Part shown: piece after piece, positions 41,636 to 52,520 of the stretch
Layout: every line of letters starts with the position of its first letter
How positions within the stretch are numbered: position 1 is the stretch's first letter
Source of the DNA: Verrucomicrobiota bacterium
Lineage (GTDB): Bacteria; Verrucomicrobiota; Verrucomicrobiia; Opitutales; Opitutaceae
Reading direction: 5' to 3'
DNA: 64,000 nucleotides
Assembly (NCBI GenBank): GCA_016222805.1
Contig: JACRQG010000027.1
Span: 124,001-188,000 of the forward strand
Made by a program: the position numbers and the translations under genes
Notes under the pieces: generated by a model
Seen by the model: only the letters and a program-made list of their open reading frames with translations
Told to the model about the DNA's origin: nothing
Databases searched by the model: none

Positions 41636-43981
41636 TCACGGCCGGCTGGCGGTGCGCAGTTGCCAGGTCACCTCGCGCGACTGGGGCACGTCGATCCGGA
41701 TCCGCAGGCCACCTCCGTCGGGGCTCAGGTGCGCGCGGGCGCCGGCTTGGGACGAGATTTCGTCGAGTTCCACGGCGAGCGGCGCGCGGGGCCAGCCGCT
41801 CGCCGGCAGCGCGAGGCGCAGTTCGTATCCATCCCCGGCGAGAACCTCACTGCGGCCCGAAAGCGATCCGGTGGCGGCGTCCCACCGTTCGTCGCGGACT
41901 TCGATCATGGCCTGCGCGACATGACGCGAGGTGCTGAGCAGGAAGGGATGATCTTCCACGGGCCGGAGCGCGATCACCCGGCAGCCGTGGGCCGGGAGTT
42001 CGGCGGTCAGGGTGCCCTGGACGGTGGGGAGGAAGCGGTTCGACCAGAAATCGAAGGCGGCGTGGCGCGTGGTCGGGTCGAGGCCGAGGCGTCCCAGCTC
42101 GCAGGAGAGCGTGGCGGGGGCGGCGCTCCAGTTGAAGAACGCCACCACGTCGCGGCGGACGCCGCCGCGAGCCGTCGTGACGTGCCAAATCGCGGCGGGA
42201 TCGCGCTCGAGCAGATCGAGGGGCCGGGCGGTGGCGCCGTGGGGAGGAATCGTGCGGCGGATGAGGTCGAGGCGGGCCGGCGGCAAATCCGGCAGCCAGT
42301 CGCTGTTGGCGTACAGCTGGCCGGAGATGCCGGTCCACGTGGCGATGGTGCGGGCTTCCTCGTCGGGAATGCCGGCGCGCGCGTACATCGGGTCGGGATC
42401 GTTGTACCAGACGCGACCGTGCAGGAAGTAGTGGCGGGAGCCGCACACCGGGCTCCGCAGCCACGCCTGGAAATTGGCGTTGTTGTCAGGGCCGACCCGC
42501 ATCGCGTCCACGAGTCCGAACGAGGCGCCGAACGTGCGCATGTTCTGCGCCATGGTGCAGCCGAGCAGGAAGACCCCGGGGCCCGCGGCCTCGCGGACGA
42601 GCTGCAGGCCGGATCGGTAGGCGGCGACCGGCGGGACGTCTGCGCGATGGTGCACGGCATCGCCGAAGTCGTCCTCCTTGTATCCGGCATTGATGTACCG
42701 CGGATTGGCCGGGAGCCCGGTGTAGAGACCGTCCAGCTTGAGGTACCGGTAACCCCATTCGCGGGTCAGGCGCGCGACGAGGGTGCGAAGGTAGTCGCGG
42801 GTCCCCGGGTGGGTGAGATCGAGGCCGGTGCCGCCCCACGGCATGTCGAAGGGGGAACCGTCGGCCCGGCGGACAAACCACTCCTGCTTGTCGGCGAACC
42901 ACGGATCGTCGAACGTGCCGGCGAAGGGCATGAGCCAGAGACCGGGCGTGAAGCCCAACGCGGAAAGGCGCGCCGCGACCGGCGCCATGCCGGAGGGGTA
43001 GGGCCCGTTCGGACGGTGCCGGGTGAAGTTCTTGTGCGGGCCGTTCTTCTTTTCCTTCGGGCCCTTGGCGTCACCGTCCTGCCAACCGTCGTCGATCTGG
43101 ATGAAGTTGAAGCCGTAGGGGCGCAGTTGGGCGCCGGCGAAGCCGGCGAGTTGCGGGAGGGTGGGCTCGGAGCCGGCCCCGCGGTTGCGATCGGAGTACC
43201 AAGTGCAGTAACCGGTGGGTTGGGGCGGCAGCTGGATCGCATAGTGTCGCGCGACGGCGTCGGCCCAGGCCTCGAGGCCCAGGCAGGTTTCCGCGAAACC
43301 GCCGAGGGCGAGCGTCTCGGTCTCGGCGGTCGCGCCCGGCGCGAGTGGCAGGCGGCCGAAATCAGTGCGGGCGTCGATGGCGACACCGGAAGGGGCGGCG
43401 GTGGTGAAGAGCACGCCAGAGGCCCGATCGTGAGTGAGCCACGCGGCCACGGCGCCGCGGCGGCTTCGGGGATCCGCCACCGCGAGCCACGTGTAGCTGC
43501 CGGGCTGGCGATCCGCCGGGAGCAACCCGCCGGTGCCGAGAGTCGTGAGGTTGGCGGCCGGGATGCCGAGATCCGCGGTCACCGAGGCGAGGGGCAGGCG
43601 GTTGAGGGTCTGCGGCTCGCGACCGGGATTGGCCAGCGTGGCGTGCAACAACACGAAGGGCAGGTTCGGAAACACCCGGAAATGTGCGGCCGTGCCGTCC
43701 GTGCGGACGAGAGTGAGCTGTTCGCCCGTTCCCCAGCGGGAATCCTGGAGCGACGCGACGCGCTTCTGGCCGCCGCCGGCGGTGACGCGTCCGGTCATCG
43801 ACCACGGGCTGGCGCCAGGGCGGGACTTGATGACGAAGTCTCCGGTTGTGGGTGCGACGGTGAGAGTGAAGCCCGGATGGGAAAGCACGGCGTCCACGGG
43901 CGAGGCGGCCGGGGCCGGAGTTGCTCCGACCAGACTGAGCGTGACGAGAAGGCGGCGAAAGACGGGAGGAGGCGGTTTCAC
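41636..43981 (-). CDS. Secreted GH36-like alpha-galactosidase
   Basis: This 781-residue enzyme has the melibiase (GH36/GH31/GH27 clan D) architecture. The GTG at 43981 is chosen because it begins a signal peptide (hydrophobic residues about 10-27); in-frame upstream residues are arginine/glycine-rich. An N-terminal beta-sandwich (about residues 30-240) precedes the TIM barrel with 'GFNFIQIDDGWQDGD', 'LGFTPGLWLMPFAG', and 'GYRYLKLDGLYTG' with Asp417 as expected nucleophile; 'DAMRVGPDNN' carries Asp499, the usual acid/base position. A C-terminal beta domain follows. It would remove alpha-galactose from oligosaccharides. No related gene flanks it. Confidence 0.85.
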   Translation of the reverse strand: MKPPPPVFRRLLVTLSLVGATPAPAASPVDAVLSHPGFTLTVAPTTGDFVIKSRPGASPWSMTGRVTAGGGQKRVASLQDSRWGTGEQLTLVRTDGTAAHFRVFPNLPFVLLHATLANPGREPQTLNRLPLASVTADLGIPAANLTTLGTGGLLPADRQPGSYTWLAVADPRSRRGAVAAWLTHDRASGVLFTTAAPSGVAIDARTDFGRLPLAPGATAETETLALGGFAETCLGLEAWADAVARHYAIQLPPQPTGYCTWYSDRNRGAGSEPTLPQLAGFAGAQLRPYGFNFIQIDDGWQDGDAKGPKEKKNGPHKNFTRHRPNGPYPSGMAPVAARLSALGFTPGLWLMPFAGTFDDPWFADKQEWFVRRADGSPFDMPWGGTGLDLTHPGTRDYLRTLVARLTREWGYRYLKLDGLYTGLPANPRYINAGYKEDDFGDAVHHRADVPPVAAYRSGLQLVREAAGPGVFLLGCTMAQNMRTFGASFGLVDAMRVGPDNNANFQAWLRSPVCGSRHYFLHGRVWYNDPDPMYARAGIPDEEARTIATWTGISGQLYANSDWLPDLPPARLDLIRRTIPPHGATARPLDLLERDPAAIWHVTTARGGVRRDVVAFFNWSAAPATLSCELGRLGLDPTTRHAAFDFWSNRFLPTVQGTLTAELPAHGCRVIALRPVEDHPFLLSTSRHVAQAMIEVRDERWDAATGSLSGRSEVLAGDGYELRLALPASGWPRAPLAVELDEISSQAGARAHLSPDGGGLRIRIDVPQSREVTWQLRTASRP

Positions 43982-44071
43982 GGGCAAGCGGGGATTCCCC
44001 TGCGGGCATCCTGCCGCGGTTGCCCCGGCGTGCAATGCCGCCGTGCCGTGCGGCAGCGCCAACGCAGCGCG

Positions 44072-44572
44072 TCAGCGGATCTCCGCCGGTTGGCCGATGG
44101 CGACCTGGTAGGCCTGGTGCAGGCGGAAGGTCTGCCAGGCGCCGAGCTTCTGGCCGAGTTGCGCCCCGACGTAGAGCGTGGTGGCGAGCACCGCCATCCC
44201 TCCCACGACCCAGAAACCCCACGGGTAGGAATGCACCACCAACTGTGCGCCACCGAGGATGCCCGCGAAGATGCTGATCAGGCCGGAGAGCAGGTAGCCG
44301 TAGAGGAAGACCGACCAGACCTCCATTTCCGGCCCGTAGGTCCCGTGGATCAGCGTCGTGCCTTCCGGGGTGGCCTCCAGGCTGAGGAAGAGGCGGGGCG
44401 ACCAGTAGCGCCGTTCGTGGGTGGGAATGTGGAGGCCGATGAAGCCGGGGAAATTTCGGACTTCGAGGTCCTTCACCTGCTCGGTCAGCGTCTGGAGCAG
44501 CCGATGCCTCGCGTCTTCGGGGCTGAGGGCGACGGCATGGGAGAAGCTTGGGCGAATGCGGAAGCTGCTCAT
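44072..44572 (-). CDS. Small conserved membrane protein
   Basis: This is a 166-residue protein starting at ATG 44572. The N-terminal half is soluble and beta-rich ('GFIGLHIPTHERRYWSPRLFLSLEATPEGTTLIHGTYGPEMEVWSVFLYGYLL'), and two transmembrane segments lie at about residues 87-107 and 113-135. The C-terminus has 'GQKLGAWQTFRLHQAYQVAIG'. The 'GTYGPE-EVW' and 'GQ-L...LH' patterns occur in an uncharacterised family known also from Bacteroidota. The function is unknown. Confidence 0.75.
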   Translation of the reverse strand: MSSFRIRPSFSHAVALSPEDARHRLLQTLTEQVKDLEVRNFPGFIGLHIPTHERRYWSPRLFLSLEATPEGTTLIHGTYGPEMEVWSVFLYGYLLSGLISIFAGILGGAQLVVHSYPWGFWVVGGMAVLATTLYVGAQLGQKLGAWQTFRLHQAYQVAIGQPAEIR

Positions 44573-44814
44573 GGTGAAACCACGGGGTTGGTGGGTGGGT
44601 GGGGCGGCCGGGGGGAGGCCGCGGGGGGTGTCGAGACGGGATACGGCTCCCTCGCGCGCCGTCAATGGCCAAGGTGCGAGAAGCCGCGGGAGGCCAGGGC
44701 CGGCCTCCGGCATCGTGTCGTATCGGCGAGGATTAGCTTGGCGCGCCGTGCGCTCTGCCTTCCGCGAAAACGAGAACCCAACCTCGTTGGGAACCGGCCG
44801 CGATGAGGCCGGTC

Positions 44815-44839
44815 GCCGGGGTCACCGCCCCCGGCTACA
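44815..44839. repeat. Partial copy of REP-like repeat
   Basis: This segment is 23/25 identical to the right arm of the palindrome at 23340-23364, ending in the same CCGGCTACA. Its left flank also has GGCC-rich inverted sequence (CCGGCCGCGATGAGGCCGG at 44794-44812), but the distal TGTAGCCGG arm is missing. It lies between the small membrane protein gene and the Gfo/Idh/MocA gene. Confidence 0.6.
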
Positions 44840-44937
44840 CCTCAGCCCGTCCATTCGCGGCGAACCGGTCAGCCGAAAGGTGCGAAAGAAGTCGAAAGCG
44901 GCGGCAGGGCGGGAAGGCGCCCTGCCGTGGCCACGTT

Positions 44938-46224
44938 TCAGACGATTTCCTCGGTCTTCCGATCCCAGCGCACCTCGCGCTTCCGGTGGTAGGACTCCGT
45001 GCTCATCAGGGCGGTGGCGATCTCGACGAAGGCCTCGTCGATGTTGCACTTCGGCGTGCCCTTGGTGCGCACGCACTGCAGGAAGTCCTCCATGTGGCTC
45101 GGCCACTTCGGACCCTGGGCGAGGTTGTAGGTGTACGTCGCCTCGAGTGGCTTGCGCTGCATGTGGGGAAATGCCGGGCCGTCCGGATACACCCAGAAGC
45201 GATCCGCGCTCTGGCCGATGCTGTTGAAGATCAGCCGGCCGTCGCGCCCGATGTACTCCGGCGGCTGTTCGCGCTTGGAGTTCATGCAGCCCTCGAAGGT
45301 CACCATGCTGGCCTGTTTCTCGAAGCGGTAGGCGGCGGTCCAGGTATCGGGCACCTGGCGGTCGTCGAGATAGTAGGTGTTCAGGCCGGTGCACATGCAG
45401 GTGTCGGGAATGCCCCAGCCGAGCACGCTTTGCACGTGGTCCATCTCGTGGGTGAGCAGATCGCCGGCCTGGCCGGTGCCATAGGGCCAGTAACAGCGCC
45501 AGTGCCAGAAATGGCGCTCGTTGAACTCGATCTTCGGCGACGCCCCGAGCCACTTCTCCCAATCGACCTGCTTGGCCACGACCTTGGGATCCGGGCGGTC
45601 CCACTGGGAGTAGTACCCGTACCAGCGCCACGGGGCGCGTTCCTTGCTGCCGTTGAAGAAGCGCCCGACGTGGATGAGCGTGATCGGTCCAATCTTGCCG
45701 TCGCGCAGCATCTTCCCGGCCTCCGCGGTGGCCGGCAGCTGGCGGCCCTGGTGGCCGAGCTGGAACACCGTTCCCGATTTCTTCACCGCGGCGCGCATGC
45801 GCTTGGCGGCGGCGATGGTGGTGGTCAGGCCCTTTTCGCAATAGACGGCCTTCTTGGCGGCGATGGCGTCGAGGACCATCTGCTCGTGCCAGTGATCCGG
45901 GGTGGCGATCACGACGGCCTCGACCTTCGGGTCGGCGAGCAGGTCGCGGTAGTCCTTGTACTGCTTCGCCTCGGGGTTGCCGCTGTGGTCAGCGCCGCGC
46001 TTCAGGTGCGGCTCGTAGACATCGCAGAGGGCGACGACCTTGGCCTCGGGGATCGCGCCGGTGTAGCGGATGAGATCCCAGCCGCGCGTGCCCAGGCCGA
46101 TGTGGCCGAGGCGCACCGGCTCCTTGGTCAAATCGACTCCGCGCAGGATCGCGGGCGCCGAAACCGCCGCCGCCGTGCCCGCCGCCAGGAAACCGCGGCG
46201 GGTCATTGAGGTAGGAGTATTCAT
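44938..46224 (-). CDS. Tat-exported Gfo/Idh/MocA-family oxidoreductase
   Basis: This is a 428-residue exported enzyme. The start ATG at 46224 gives a Tat signal (TRRGFLAAGTAAAVSAPAIL). It has 'VRLGHIGLGTRGWDL' as the nucleotide-binding start, 'AVVIATPDHWHEQMVLDAIAAKKAVYCEKG' in which the usual EKP reads EKG, and a C-terminal region with 'GDLLTHEMDHVQSVLGWG' containing the conserved acidic and histidine residues. The length and the 'WEKWLGASPK' insertion are typical of the Verrucomicrobia/Planctomycetes exported subgroup. It is 91 bp downstream of the membrane protein gene on the same strand. Confidence 0.95.
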   Translation of the reverse strand: MNTPTSMTRRGFLAAGTAAAVSAPAILRGVDLTKEPVRLGHIGLGTRGWDLIRYTGAIPEAKVVALCDVYEPHLKRGADHSGNPEAKQYKDYRDLLADPKVEAVVIATPDHWHEQMVLDAIAAKKAVYCEKGLTTTIAAAKRMRAAVKKSGTVFQLGHQGRQLPATAEAGKMLRDGKIGPITLIHVGRFFNGSKERAPWRWYGYYSQWDRPDPKVVAKQVDWEKWLGASPKIEFNERHFWHWRCYWPYGTGQAGDLLTHEMDHVQSVLGWGIPDTCMCTGLNTYYLDDRQVPDTWTAAYRFEKQASMVTFEGCMNSKREQPPEYIGRDGRLIFNSIGQSADRFWVYPDGPAFPHMQRKPLEATYTYNLAQGPKWPSHMEDFLQCVRTKGTPKCNIDEAFVEIATALMSTESYHRKREVRWDRKTEEIV

Positions 46225-46315
46225 GAGATGGGGGTTGGACTGGGTTGCAGTTAAGCGGGGGCTGGGACGCGCGTCGATAGCGGGAGTGGATGAGGAAGGG
46301 GTGACGCCGTTCCGG

Positions 46316-48796
46316 TTACTGCCGCCAGGGGCGGCCGGCCTGGAAGCCGGCGAGGCGGGCGGTGTTGACCTCGACCGCGCGGGCGTCGCCGGCCGCGCGC
46401 GTGATCGCCAGGGCACGTGCGGCGATCACCGCTGCTTCGGCAAACCGACCGGTTTCAGCCAGGGCCGCGGCGTGGAGGCTCAGGAAGTCGTGGTCGTCGG
46501 GATAGCGCCCCGCCAGCGGAGATACCAGCGCGAGGGCCTCGTGACCCTGGCGGACGCGATCCTCCCGACTGGTGGCGAGGATCCAGGCGAGGTTGCGGGT
46601 GGCGGGATCGCCGGCCCCGGCGGCGAGGGCCGCACGAAAGAAGCGGACTGCGGCTCCGTGCAGGCCGTGTCGGTAGCAGAGGTTGCCGGCCGTGAGGAAC
46701 TGGCCCGGGCGTTGGGTCGGGGGCAGCCCGGCGATTGCCTGTTGGAGGCAGGATTCCGCCGCTGCCTCCTCGCCGGAGGAAAGGAGGGCCACCCCCACGT
46801 GCCACTGCGCTTCGGTGGCGGTTTGTTCCGGGACCACCTCCAGGAGCATCGCCCGCAGTCCCGGCAGGGGGATGTCTGGCGGCGGCCGGTAGGGGAGCAG
46901 TCGCAGCCAAGCGGGAAGCCGGCGCTGGAACAGCACGCGGTGGCCGAAGGTGTTTTCCAGCTCCGCCGGGGATGAGCCGGGGTGCAGCAAGTCCAGGTAC
47001 TCCGCGAGGTAGTTTTCGTGCGTGGTCAGTGCGAGGTGGGTGACGCCGCGTTCGCGGATCAGGGCCAGGGCCTCCGCGTCGGTGCGGGCGCACAAGATGC
47101 CAGCCGCGGCCTTGAGGCCGGCGGTGTTCTCCCAGTAGAGGGTTCCGAGTGTCTGGCAGCGTGCGAAATAGCTGATGGCGGCGGAGGCGTTGGGACTGGC
47201 CAACACGATGAGCGAACCGGAAGGACGGCTCGCGCGCAGGCTGGCGGCCAGGTCGCGGTACAACGGCTGGGCCAGGTCGACCGCCTGGACGGTGTTTTGC
47301 GTCACGAGGGAGCGGACCACCAGCAGCCGGTGCAGCACGTCGGGGAGGTAACAGACGCCCGCGGCCGTGAGCAGCACGACCCACCGCCGGGGAGCGGCAA
47401 GATCGCGCAGGACGGCGGCCAGCACCACGACGAGAAGGGTGATCGCGGGCCCACCGGCGTTGAGCCACCACCTTAGTTTCCAGACACCCATCGCGACCGC
47501 CACGGCGGCAACCACCGCCGCAAACAAGACGAGGGGCTCCGAGCGCCAGCGACGGCGAAACAGGAGCCAGGCGACGGCAGCCAGCGGGAGGAGTTGGGTG
47601 TTGAAGTGCCGGAACCATTCTCCCCAGCCAATCAGGTGCACGGCCTGCCACAGCGAGAGGCCTTCCCCCACCGTGGTGGAGAGGCGGGCCACGAATGGGT
47701 CGTTGGCGACGAACACCCGCGAGCCCAGCAGGAGAATGGTGATCGGGGCGGCGGCCAATCCCAGTGCCGGCAGGATCAGGGAACGAAGCCAGCGAGGCGA
47801 TGCCCCCCCCGTGCGCCAGACGAGAAGGCTGGCAATCAGTTCGCCGCCGCCCCACCAGGCGAGGGCGTAGAGGGGATGATTGACTTCGAGCCTGAGTCCG
47901 ACGTGCGACGGGGCGTATTCGAGAAGGTAGAACGCGGTACTGAGGAGCGCTCCGGTGCGCCCCCACCAGCGCCAGACCGCCGGCTCCAGGATCCTCCCGG
48001 ATGCGGCGGCGGTCCGGGGTGCCCACCAGGCGGCCACGACGCCGGCCATGCCGAGGGTGGCGAGGACGGGTATGACCGAGGCGGCGCTGATCCACATGCC
48101 GACGGCGCCACTCACCGCCGAGAGCACGGCGGCCCGGATCGCGCCGCGGGCCGACGACGGCAGGAGCGGGTGACCCTTGCCCCACCAACCCGCCCCTGCG
48201 AAGCATGCCCCGAGCACGAGGCCGAAGACCGCGGCACTCAGCAGGCCGTGGTGATCGACATAATAGGGAAAGAAGCCGGCGTAGAAGTCGTGGCTGCCCA
48301 GGGTGCCCAGCGCCACGACGACCCCGGCGCCGGCGCCGGCGCGCCCGGCCGCCCAGGCGGACAGGACGGCCATGACGGCGATGAAGAGCGGGAGATTGAA
48401 CCAGGCCACCGCCCGCTCCGTTGCGGGTGGAAGCGAGCCTCCGGTTCGGGCCTGTTCCAGGCGACCGGCGGCGGCCAGCGCGTGGGCCAGACCGGAGTGC
48501 CAGTGAACCTCCCGGCCGGCCGGGGCGTTGTCATGCTGCGTGTGGCGCACCTGCGCCGGCGCGCCTTCTTGCAGGTCCAGTGCGTAGAGCAACCAGCTCT
48601 GCGCATCGGCCGTATGGGCGGGAACGACCCGCGTCAGCGGGATTGCCATCGGAACGCTCCGCCGGCCGAGGCGATCCAGCGAATCGACATAGTCCGTGCT
48701 GAGCCGGGCATGCCAGGCCGCCGCGGCACAGACCACCGCCCAGGCGCCCAGGAGGACGAACCAGCGGTTGAGCGCGCTCTCCTCGGTCAGACGCAT
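46316..48796 (-). CDS. STT3-like GT-C membrane protein with C-terminal TPR-like repeats
   Basis: This 826-residue protein has about ten to twelve hydrophobic segments in the first 500 residues and a soluble C-terminus. The N-terminal part resembles oligosaccharyltransferase-type GT-C enzymes: an external loop with 'HTADAQSWLLYALDL', and 'GFFPYYVDHHGLLSAAVFG', comparable with the DHH motif of STT3/AglB proteins. A WWDYG motif was not found. Residues about 500-620 form a periplasmic domain, and residues about 650-800 form TPR-like helical pairs ('AAAESCLQQAIAGL', 'GAAVRFFRAALAAG', 'AAVIAARALAITRA'). It may glycosylate exported proteins or lipids; this is inferred. It is a probable one-gene unit 91 bp before the Gfo/Idh/MocA gene. 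Confidence 0.65.
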   Translation of the reverse strand: MRLTEESALNRWFVLLGAWAVVCAAAAWHARLSTDYVDSLDRLGRRSVPMAIPLTRVVPAHTADAQSWLLYALDLQEGAPAQVRHTQHDNAPAGREVHWHSGLAHALAAAGRLEQARTGGSLPPATERAVAWFNLPLFIAVMAVLSAWAAGRAGAGAGVVVALGTLGSHDFYAGFFPYYVDHHGLLSAAVFGLVLGACFAGAGWWGKGHPLLPSSARGAIRAAVLSAVSGAVGMWISAASVIPVLATLGMAGVVAAWWAPRTAAASGRILEPAVWRWWGRTGALLSTAFYLLEYAPSHVGLRLEVNHPLYALAWWGGGELIASLLVWRTGGASPRWLRSLILPALGLAAAPITILLLGSRVFVANDPFVARLSTTVGEGLSLWQAVHLIGWGEWFRHFNTQLLPLAAVAWLLFRRRWRSEPLVLFAAVVAAVAVAMGVWKLRWWLNAGGPAITLLVVVLAAVLRDLAAPRRWVVLLTAAGVCYLPDVLHRLLVVRSLVTQNTVQAVDLAQPLYRDLAASLRASRPSGSLIVLASPNASAAISYFARCQTLGTLYWENTAGLKAAAGILCARTDAEALALIRERGVTHLALTTHENYLAEYLDLLHPGSSPAELENTFGHRVLFQRRLPAWLRLLPYRPPPDIPLPGLRAMLLEVVPEQTATEAQWHVGVALLSSGEEAAAESCLQQAIAGLPPTQRPGQFLTAGNLCYRHGLHGAAVRFFRAALAAGAGDPATRNLAWILATSREDRVRQGHEALALVSPLAGRYPDDHDFLSLHAAALAETGRFAEAAVIAARALAITRAAGDARAVEVNTARLAGFQAGRPWRQ

Positions 48797-48975
48797 CGCT
48801 CTCTGGCGCCCGGCCCCCCCGGTCGCTGAGGCGGGAAGATGGCGGGCGCGAACCCTGCAGCCTGGCCGGCTGCAGGCGTGCGCCGGGGAGCCCTCCGGGG
48901 CGGGACCGGCGGAGACTGGTGGTCAGGGAGCTGGCAACCGGCGCTCACGATGCGAATCTAGCGGGGCGTCAGCCC

Positions 48976-49509
48976 TCACGCGCCGTGTTCGAGGAGCACG
49001 AAGTCGTCGAAGTCGGCCGTGACGACGTTCTTGGTGAACGAATGCACCCAGACCTCGACCTCCACCGCGCCGGCGGGGGCGACGCCCTGCTTGGTGAACG
49101 CCTTCCACTCGGTGTCGCCGCGGCGGACCGGGACGTTGATCTGGTTCTTCAGCTCGGGTCGGTTGAGAAAGGCGCCCTTGGCGTCATAGAAGCGCAGATA
49201 CACCGCGATGCCCTCGCCCTTCACGATCCGGCCCTGGAAGCGCACCTCGTAGGTGCGGCCCGGCGTGGCGGGAAACCGCTTCGCCGCGAGGCTGGAGCCG
49301 AGCGTGTCGCTGGCATCGGTGACGCGCAGACCGAGCTTGCCGCTGCGGGCGGCCTCGGGAATCGCCGCGCTCATGGCGTTGTCGTTCGTGGCGTTCCAGC
49401 CGGCGAGCTTCTCCTCGAAACCGGGGTTGGGAACCGGCAGGGTCTTTTCCGCGGCGAACGCGGCGGTGGTGGCCAACAGGGCGACGACAAGCACGGAGGA
49501 GGTTTTCAT
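48976..49509 (-). CDS. Secreted carbohydrate-binding-like jelly-roll protein
   Basis: This is a 177-residue protein from ATG 49509 with a signal peptide (about residues 1-20). A single beta-sandwich resembling CBM4/9/22-like domains follows: 'PVPNPGFEEKLAGWNATND', 'SGKLGLRVTDASDTLGSSLAAKRFPATPGRTYEVRFQGRI', 'AVYLRFYDAKGAFLN', and 'VWVHSFTKNVVTADFDDFVLLEHG'. The motif 'NPGFEE-GW' at the start and 'DDFVL' at the end are typical of CBM-like modules. It is 86 bp downstream of the next Gfo/Idh/MocA gene on the same strand. Confidence 0.75.
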   Translation of the reverse strand: MKTSSVLVVALLATTAAFAAEKTLPVPNPGFEEKLAGWNATNDNAMSAAIPEAARSGKLGLRVTDASDTLGSSLAAKRFPATPGRTYEVRFQGRIVKGEGIAVYLRFYDAKGAFLNRPELKNQINVPVRRGDTEWKAFTKQGVAPAGAVEVEVWVHSFTKNVVTADFDDFVLLEHGA

Positions 49510-49595
49510 GACGGAAAGGGAAGGCCGCAGTGAAGCGCCCTGTGCGGGCGAGGCGCGAGGAAAAAGCCCCCCGGCTTTCGCCGCGCCCGGTCGGC

Positions 49596-50999
49596 TCACA
49601 CCCCGAAGCCCGGCCGGTAGGCGTACCCGGGGCCGACCAGGCCGTCGGCGTCGGGCCGGTTCGGGAAGCAGGCCCGGGCCGCATCCCACTCGAGGCGGGC
49701 CTGGGCGCGCTGGGCGGCCACGCCGAGCAGCACGACCTCCGTGAGCCCGGCAGCGTAGTCGAAGTTCGAGCCGGGCTTCGGCCCGCCGCGGATGGCGTCG
49801 GCCCATTCGCGATGCGGCCCGCCGCTGACCCGCGGGATGGACTTCGGCGGCAACTGCGACGCGAGCGCCTGCATGCGTTCCTCGGGGAGCAGGCGGACGG
49901 ATCCGCTGTGGGAGGTGACGCTCATGATGCCGTTGCTCCCGTAGAAGAGGCTCCCGCCGCTTTCGGAGAGCTTGAAACCGGGGACGGGCAGCGGCGGCTT
50001 CATCGTGCCGTCGAACCACTTCATCTCGACGGGGCCCCGCCGACCGCGGGCGGGAAACTTCCAGGTCACGCAAGTCGAGGCGGGAAACGTCTTCGGGTAG
50101 CGGGTGGTGGTGGCGGCCTCGACGGAGGTGGGCGAGCCGAGATCGAGGGCGTAGAACGGCGCGTCGATCTGATGGCAGCCCATGTCGCCGAGCGAGCCCG
50201 TGCCGTAGTCGGTGAAGCCGCGCCAGAAGGAAGGGACAATTTCGGGGCGGTACGGCCGATCCGGGGCCACGCCGAGCCAGAGGGGCCAGTCGAGGGTGGA
50301 GGGCACGGGCGTGTCCTTGGGGTTGGCGTCCGGATCAAAGTCGGCGGGATGAAACCACGGCAGCCGCGGGCGATCGGTCCAGGTGTGCACGGTGTGCACG
50401 TCGCCGATCAGGCCGGCCTGCACCCACTCGCGCGCGAGCCGGATGCCCTCGCCGGCGCGGCCCTGGTTGCCCATCTGGGTGACCACGCCCGCCTCCTTGG
50501 CGGCGGCGTGGAGCCGCCGGACCTCCGTGAGGCAGCGGCACATCGGCTTCTCGACGAAGACGTGCTTCCGGTGCGCGATCGCCGCCATCGCAATGGGGAA
50601 GTGCATGTGATCCGGGGTGGCGATGGCGACCGCATCGATCTGATCGGCCATCTGCTCGAACATCACCCGAAAGTCCTTGAACCACCGGGCGTCCTTCAGG
50701 CGCGCGTTTTCGGCGCCCTTCTTTTTCGCCGAGGCCTCGATGGACGCGCGTCCGCGCTTCTCATCGACATCGCAGAGCGCCACGAACTGTTCGTCGGGCA
50801 GTCCCGACAGGGCGGCCCCGCCCCGGCCGCCGGCCCCGACGAGCGCAATCCGCAACCGCTCGTTCGGAGAGCGCCGGGTGGATCCGGCGCCCTGGCCGCG
50901 CAGGCCGTGCGGGAGGATCAGGACGGAGGCAAAGGCCGAGGCGGCAAGGAACTGGCGGCGGGTGCGGGGTGCGGGGGAGCGAGGAGTGCAGGCGTGCAT
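49596..50999 (-). CDS. Tat-exported Gfo/Idh/MocA-family oxidoreductase
   Basis: This is a 467-residue exported NAD(P)-dependent oxidoreductase; the ATG at 50999 starts a Tat-type signal (TRRQFLAASAFASVLIL). The Rossmann motif is 'LRIALVGAGGRGGAAL', and 'DAVAIATPDHMHFPIAMAAIAHRKHVFVEKPMCRCLTEVRRL' carries the catalytic EKP lysine. The C-terminal half has 'GTGSLGDMGCHQIDAPFYALDLG', with the conserved Asp and His of the active site. It is longer than the simple members because of a loop with 'LDWPLWLGVAPDRPYRPE', seen in exported members. Its start faces the divergent DUF1593 gene across 188 bp. Confidence 0.95.
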   Translation of the reverse strand: MHACTPRSPAPRTRRQFLAASAFASVLILPHGLRGQGAGSTRRSPNERLRIALVGAGGRGGAALSGLPDEQFVALCDVDEKRGRASIEASAKKKGAENARLKDARWFKDFRVMFEQMADQIDAVAIATPDHMHFPIAMAAIAHRKHVFVEKPMCRCLTEVRRLHAAAKEAGVVTQMGNQGRAGEGIRLAREWVQAGLIGDVHTVHTWTDRPRLPWFHPADFDPDANPKDTPVPSTLDWPLWLGVAPDRPYRPEIVPSFWRGFTDYGTGSLGDMGCHQIDAPFYALDLGSPTSVEAATTTRYPKTFPASTCVTWKFPARGRRGPVEMKWFDGTMKPPLPVPGFKLSESGGSLFYGSNGIMSVTSHSGSVRLLPEERMQALASQLPPKSIPRVSGGPHREWADAIRGGPKPGSNFDYAAGLTEVVLLGVAAQRAQARLEWDAARACFPNRPDADGLVGPGYAYRPGFGV

Positions 51000-51187
51000 C
51001 GACGGGGGGGGAGACGGAGGCGGACGGAGGGGGATCGACTGGCCCGGCAGGAAATCGAATCCGAAGCCGGGCCGCAATCGTACAGTCGGGCGGGGCGCGA
51101 AAACCGTCGCACAATCCCCGGCTTTCGCGCTTGCTCGCCTTTCCCCGCTTCGAACTCCGTCCGCGTCATCCGGTGCCGTTTCCACCC

Positions 51188-52516
<1,329 letters not shown>

Positions 52517-52520
52517 CGCC

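Noticed and set aside
41621-44806. Open frame of 1061 codons on the plus strand
   Set aside because: It is antisense to the GH36-like and small membrane protein genes, which have clear catalytic motifs or membrane segments.
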